Shown in pieces: positions 6,089-7,488 of a stretch of DNA of 7,488 nt (position 1 is its first letter; each line of letters starts with the position of its first letter). Under the pieces are notes generated by a model. The model had not been told where the DNA came from. It was given only the letters and a program-made list of their open reading frames with translations, and ran no database searches. Source of the stretch: Corallincola sp. (GTDB lineage: Bacteria; Pseudomonadota; Gammaproteobacteria; Enterobacterales; Neiellaceae); the NCBI GenBank assembly GCA_017998495.1, contig JAGOCY010000057.1, positions 1 through 7,488 on the forward strand. The letters are read 5' to 3'. The translations under genes were made by a program, and so were the position numbers.

Positions 6089-6816
6089 TGTCTCTGTATG
6101 GCGGGGTAATTAACGACTCCAGCGGCCGCCAATTCGCTCGGGTTGATGGCGGAATATCGTACCATTATTGGGGGCGAATTACCGTTCAGGCCGTTGGTGG
6201 TAATAGTTGGACGACAGCCCCATTATTCAACATACCGGCGTCTATAAAAATTAGTGTCTTTATATTCTGTGACTTTGGCGGTAATGAAAATATAAGGTCA
6301 CGTTATGGCAAGGCAGAGGTGCGCCAGATTAACGGGATTTGGCATGCCAGGGTATTGCGCAGCATGGGCGATGCCGAACCCTCTTTTCAGTCTGCCACCT
6401 TCTATGTGTTTGTACCGGCCAGGTACGTCCCCAGCGCCGCCTACGGCATGCAGTGCTTTGATGAGGCCGGCGTCAAGGTGTACGACTCCAGCCGCCCCTT
6501 GCTGCAAATCTGCGGCGTAGGCGCGGCGGGGACGCTGACCACGGGGCAGGCGCAGTTCTTCAACCGGACGCCGGCCAAGGTTGCCAGCGCCTATAGCTCA
6601 ACCTATAGCGCCCAGTACATGGTGGTCAGCGGCGTGGCCTACTGGGCCGTTATCGCCTATTTCGGCACGACCACTACCGGCTCCTTGGGCGGGTATACCG
6701 GGATGATATCCTGGCTTGACCAGGGCGGCACCAAGCCAAACAACGTGCAATTCACAAACATCCCTCTGATTGATGCTGGTTATTACGACCAGTTCCCCAA
6801 CCTGGTAAACATGTAA
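6088..6816 (+). CDS. Two-part tail-associated protein, DUF6453-like
   Basis: The protein has 242 residues from ATG 6088. It contains the same domain start twice: YGGVINDSSGRQFARVD at residues 4-20 and YGMQCFDEAGVKVYDS at 119-134. The stretch before the second copy (FYVFVPARYVPSAAYG) looks like a link between two beta domains. The C-terminal half is rich in Ser, Thr, Gly, Ala and Tyr (SAYSSTYSAQYMVVSGVAYW, then FGTTTTGSLGGYTG), as in surface-exposed beta structures. No signal peptide or membrane helix is present. From memory this fits DUF6453-type proteins found near tail tip and fibre genes; the role is not established, and decoration of the tip or support of the fibre is my inference. Composition changes inside the gene: AT-rich up to about 6300, then about 57-65% GC. 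That suggests a recombination joint between the two halves. Confidence 0.7.
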   Translation: MSLYGGVINDSSGRQFARVDGGISYHYWGRITVQAVGGNSWTTAPLFNIPASIKISVFIFCDFGGNENIRSRYGKAEVRQINGIWHARVLRSMGDAEPSFQSATFYVFVPARYVPSAAYGMQCFDEAGVKVYDSSRPLLQICGVGAAGTLTTGQAQFFNRTPAKVASAYSSTYSAQYMVVSGVAYWAVIAYFGTTTTGSLGGYTGMISWLDQGGTKPNNVQFTNIPLIDAGYYDQFPNLVNM

Positions 6817-6825
6817 GGGCTCACC

Positions 6826-7488
6826 ATGGCGCTTTGGATGAACAAGGGTGCTGTTAACGTGGTTAACGGCTCAAAAGCCGTGACCGGCGTTGGCACCGCC
6901 TTCCTGACCTCGGCTAACCCTGCTCGCGTTGGTCAGCCAATGATCATCGCGGATATCTTCTATGAGATCGAGAAGGTGGTCTCGGATAACTCCATCCTCT
7001 TGGCCACGAACTATCGCGGTGCCACGGCAAACAACGTGGCCTATTCGGTCGTAACGACTGCGGAAGGGTCATCGACAGATCTAGCCCGCCGCGCCGCCCA
7101 GGTGATGGGATACTACCAGGGTCAGCTTGATGTCATTCAGGCCTTGCTGGTTGGAAATGGAAACGTAACGGCAACACTTCCTGATGGATCAACGGTAATA
7201 TTGCCATCTTGGTCTGAAAAGCAGACTGCCAGCAAAACACTCACCTCCATATCTGAGTTAAACTCAGCCGCTGACACTATTCCATTTTTTTCAGGTAAAG
7301 ATACAGCAGCAATAGCGACCTTAACAGAGTTTGCCAGGCGTGTTATGGCCTCCCCTACAGCCGCTGACATTAGGGCGTTATTGCAGCTTGGTTCTGCGGC
7401 CATTAAAAATACCGGCAATGCTGATGGAGAAGTTATTACGGTTGGAGCGCTAGGGTATGGTGGAGTTTCAGTAAGACCAACATATGGC
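6826..7488 (+). CDS. Tail fibre protein, N-terminal part (3' end outside window)
   Basis: The frame is open from ATG 6826 to the window edge, giving 221 residues. TAAGGG at 6814-6819, overlapping the previous stop, serves as ribosome binding site 6 bases upstream. Residues 1-80 (MALWMNKGAVNVVNGSKAVT, then GVGTAFL...RVGQPMIIAD...IEKVVSDNSILLATNYRGAT) match the small beta domain that starts many phage tail fibres and anchors them to the tail. Residues about 85-107 are helical (STDLARRAAQVMGYYQGQLD). After that comes shaft-like sequence with TEFARRVMASPTAADIRALL and LGSAAIKNTG, the latter like the repeat of lambda Stf and P2 gpH-type fibres. The receptor-binding C-terminus is not in the window. 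Such fibres bind surface sugars or proteins and set host range. GC drops from about 57% (6841-7140) to about 47% (7141-7440), where the anchor gives way to the shaft. Confidence 0.85.
   Translation, partial: MALWMNKGAVNVVNGSKAVTGVGTAFLTSANPARVGQPMIIADIFYEIEKVVSDNSILLATNYRGATANNVAYSVVTTAEGSSTDLARRAAQVMGYYQGQLDVIQALLVGNGNVTATLPDGSTVILPSWSEKQTASKTLTSISELNSAADTIPFFSGKDTAAIATLTEFARRVMASPTAADIRALLQLGSAAIKNTGNADGEVITVGALGYGGVSVRPTYG

Larger units (their letters stand above)
5740..6310. other. AT-rich island across the tip end and two small genes
   Basis: By hand count 5821-6300 is about 45% GC (214 of 480), against about 67% for 4981-5220 and 65% for 6421-6480. The lowest 60-base lines are 6241-6300 (30%) and 6001-6060 (32%). 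The island covers the last codons of the tip gene, the whole 93-residue gene and about the first 75 codons of the next. This looks like a segment of separate origin recombined between conserved tip and fibre genes. Confidence 0.55.

Noticed and set aside
6853..6867. Two GTTAAC copies separated by GTG at the start of the fibre gene
   Set aside because: They encode the VNVVN stretch of the common fibre N-terminal domain; codon repetition is a sufficient explanation.

Overview
The window is one continuous block of late genes for the tail of a long-tailed, siphovirus-type phage or prophage. All genes lie on the + strand and are packed tightly. The base composition is moderately to highly GC-rich, near 67% by hand count across 4981-5220. 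The protein types fit a phage of a gammaproteobacterium, and an Aeromonas-like host is my best guess. That is inference from composition and protein style, because the window holds no host gene, integrase or attachment site. I cannot tell a free phage from a prophage.

Layout, left to right: the C-terminal part of a tape measure protein (1-1356, cut by the left edge); a distal-tail-like protein (1368-1964); a tail hub protein of the DUF2163/lambda gpL position (1961-2545); a small NlpC/P60-like protein of the DUF6950 type (2548-2949); a 952-residue lambda J-like tail tip protein with FnIII-like and DUF1983-like domains (2949-5807); two small proteins that share a repeated domain start (5807-6088 and 6088-6816); and the N-terminal part of a tail fibre (6826-7488, cut by the right edge). 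The order tape measure, distal tail, hub, NlpC-like, tip matches the end of the tail module in lambda-like phages and in the Rhodobacter gene transfer agent. Neighbouring genes overlap by 1 or 4 bases or are 2-11 bases apart, so they are probably transcribed together and several pairs are probably translationally coupled. No promoter was seen; the transcript must start upstream of the window. No stretch above 11 bases lacks a gene.

Together these genes would build the distal end of the tail: the tape measure sets tail length and is capped by the distal tail, hub and tip proteins, the NlpC-like protein belongs to tip assembly or entry, and the downstream proteins decorate the tip and carry receptor-binding fibres.

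The main structure not explained by the genes is as follows. A terminator-like hairpin lies inside the NlpC-like gene (2591-2617). A perfect 12-bp inverted repeat lies inside the 93-residue gene (5848-5875). Both start 41-43 bases downstream of their gene's start codon. An AT-rich island (about 5740-6310, about 45% GC) covers the end of the tip gene, the 93-residue gene and the start of the next one, marking a likely cassette-exchange site. The tail fibre gene shows a second drop in GC near 7140, where the anchor domain gives way to the shaft. I found no convincing new system; this is a mosaic but recognisable tail module.
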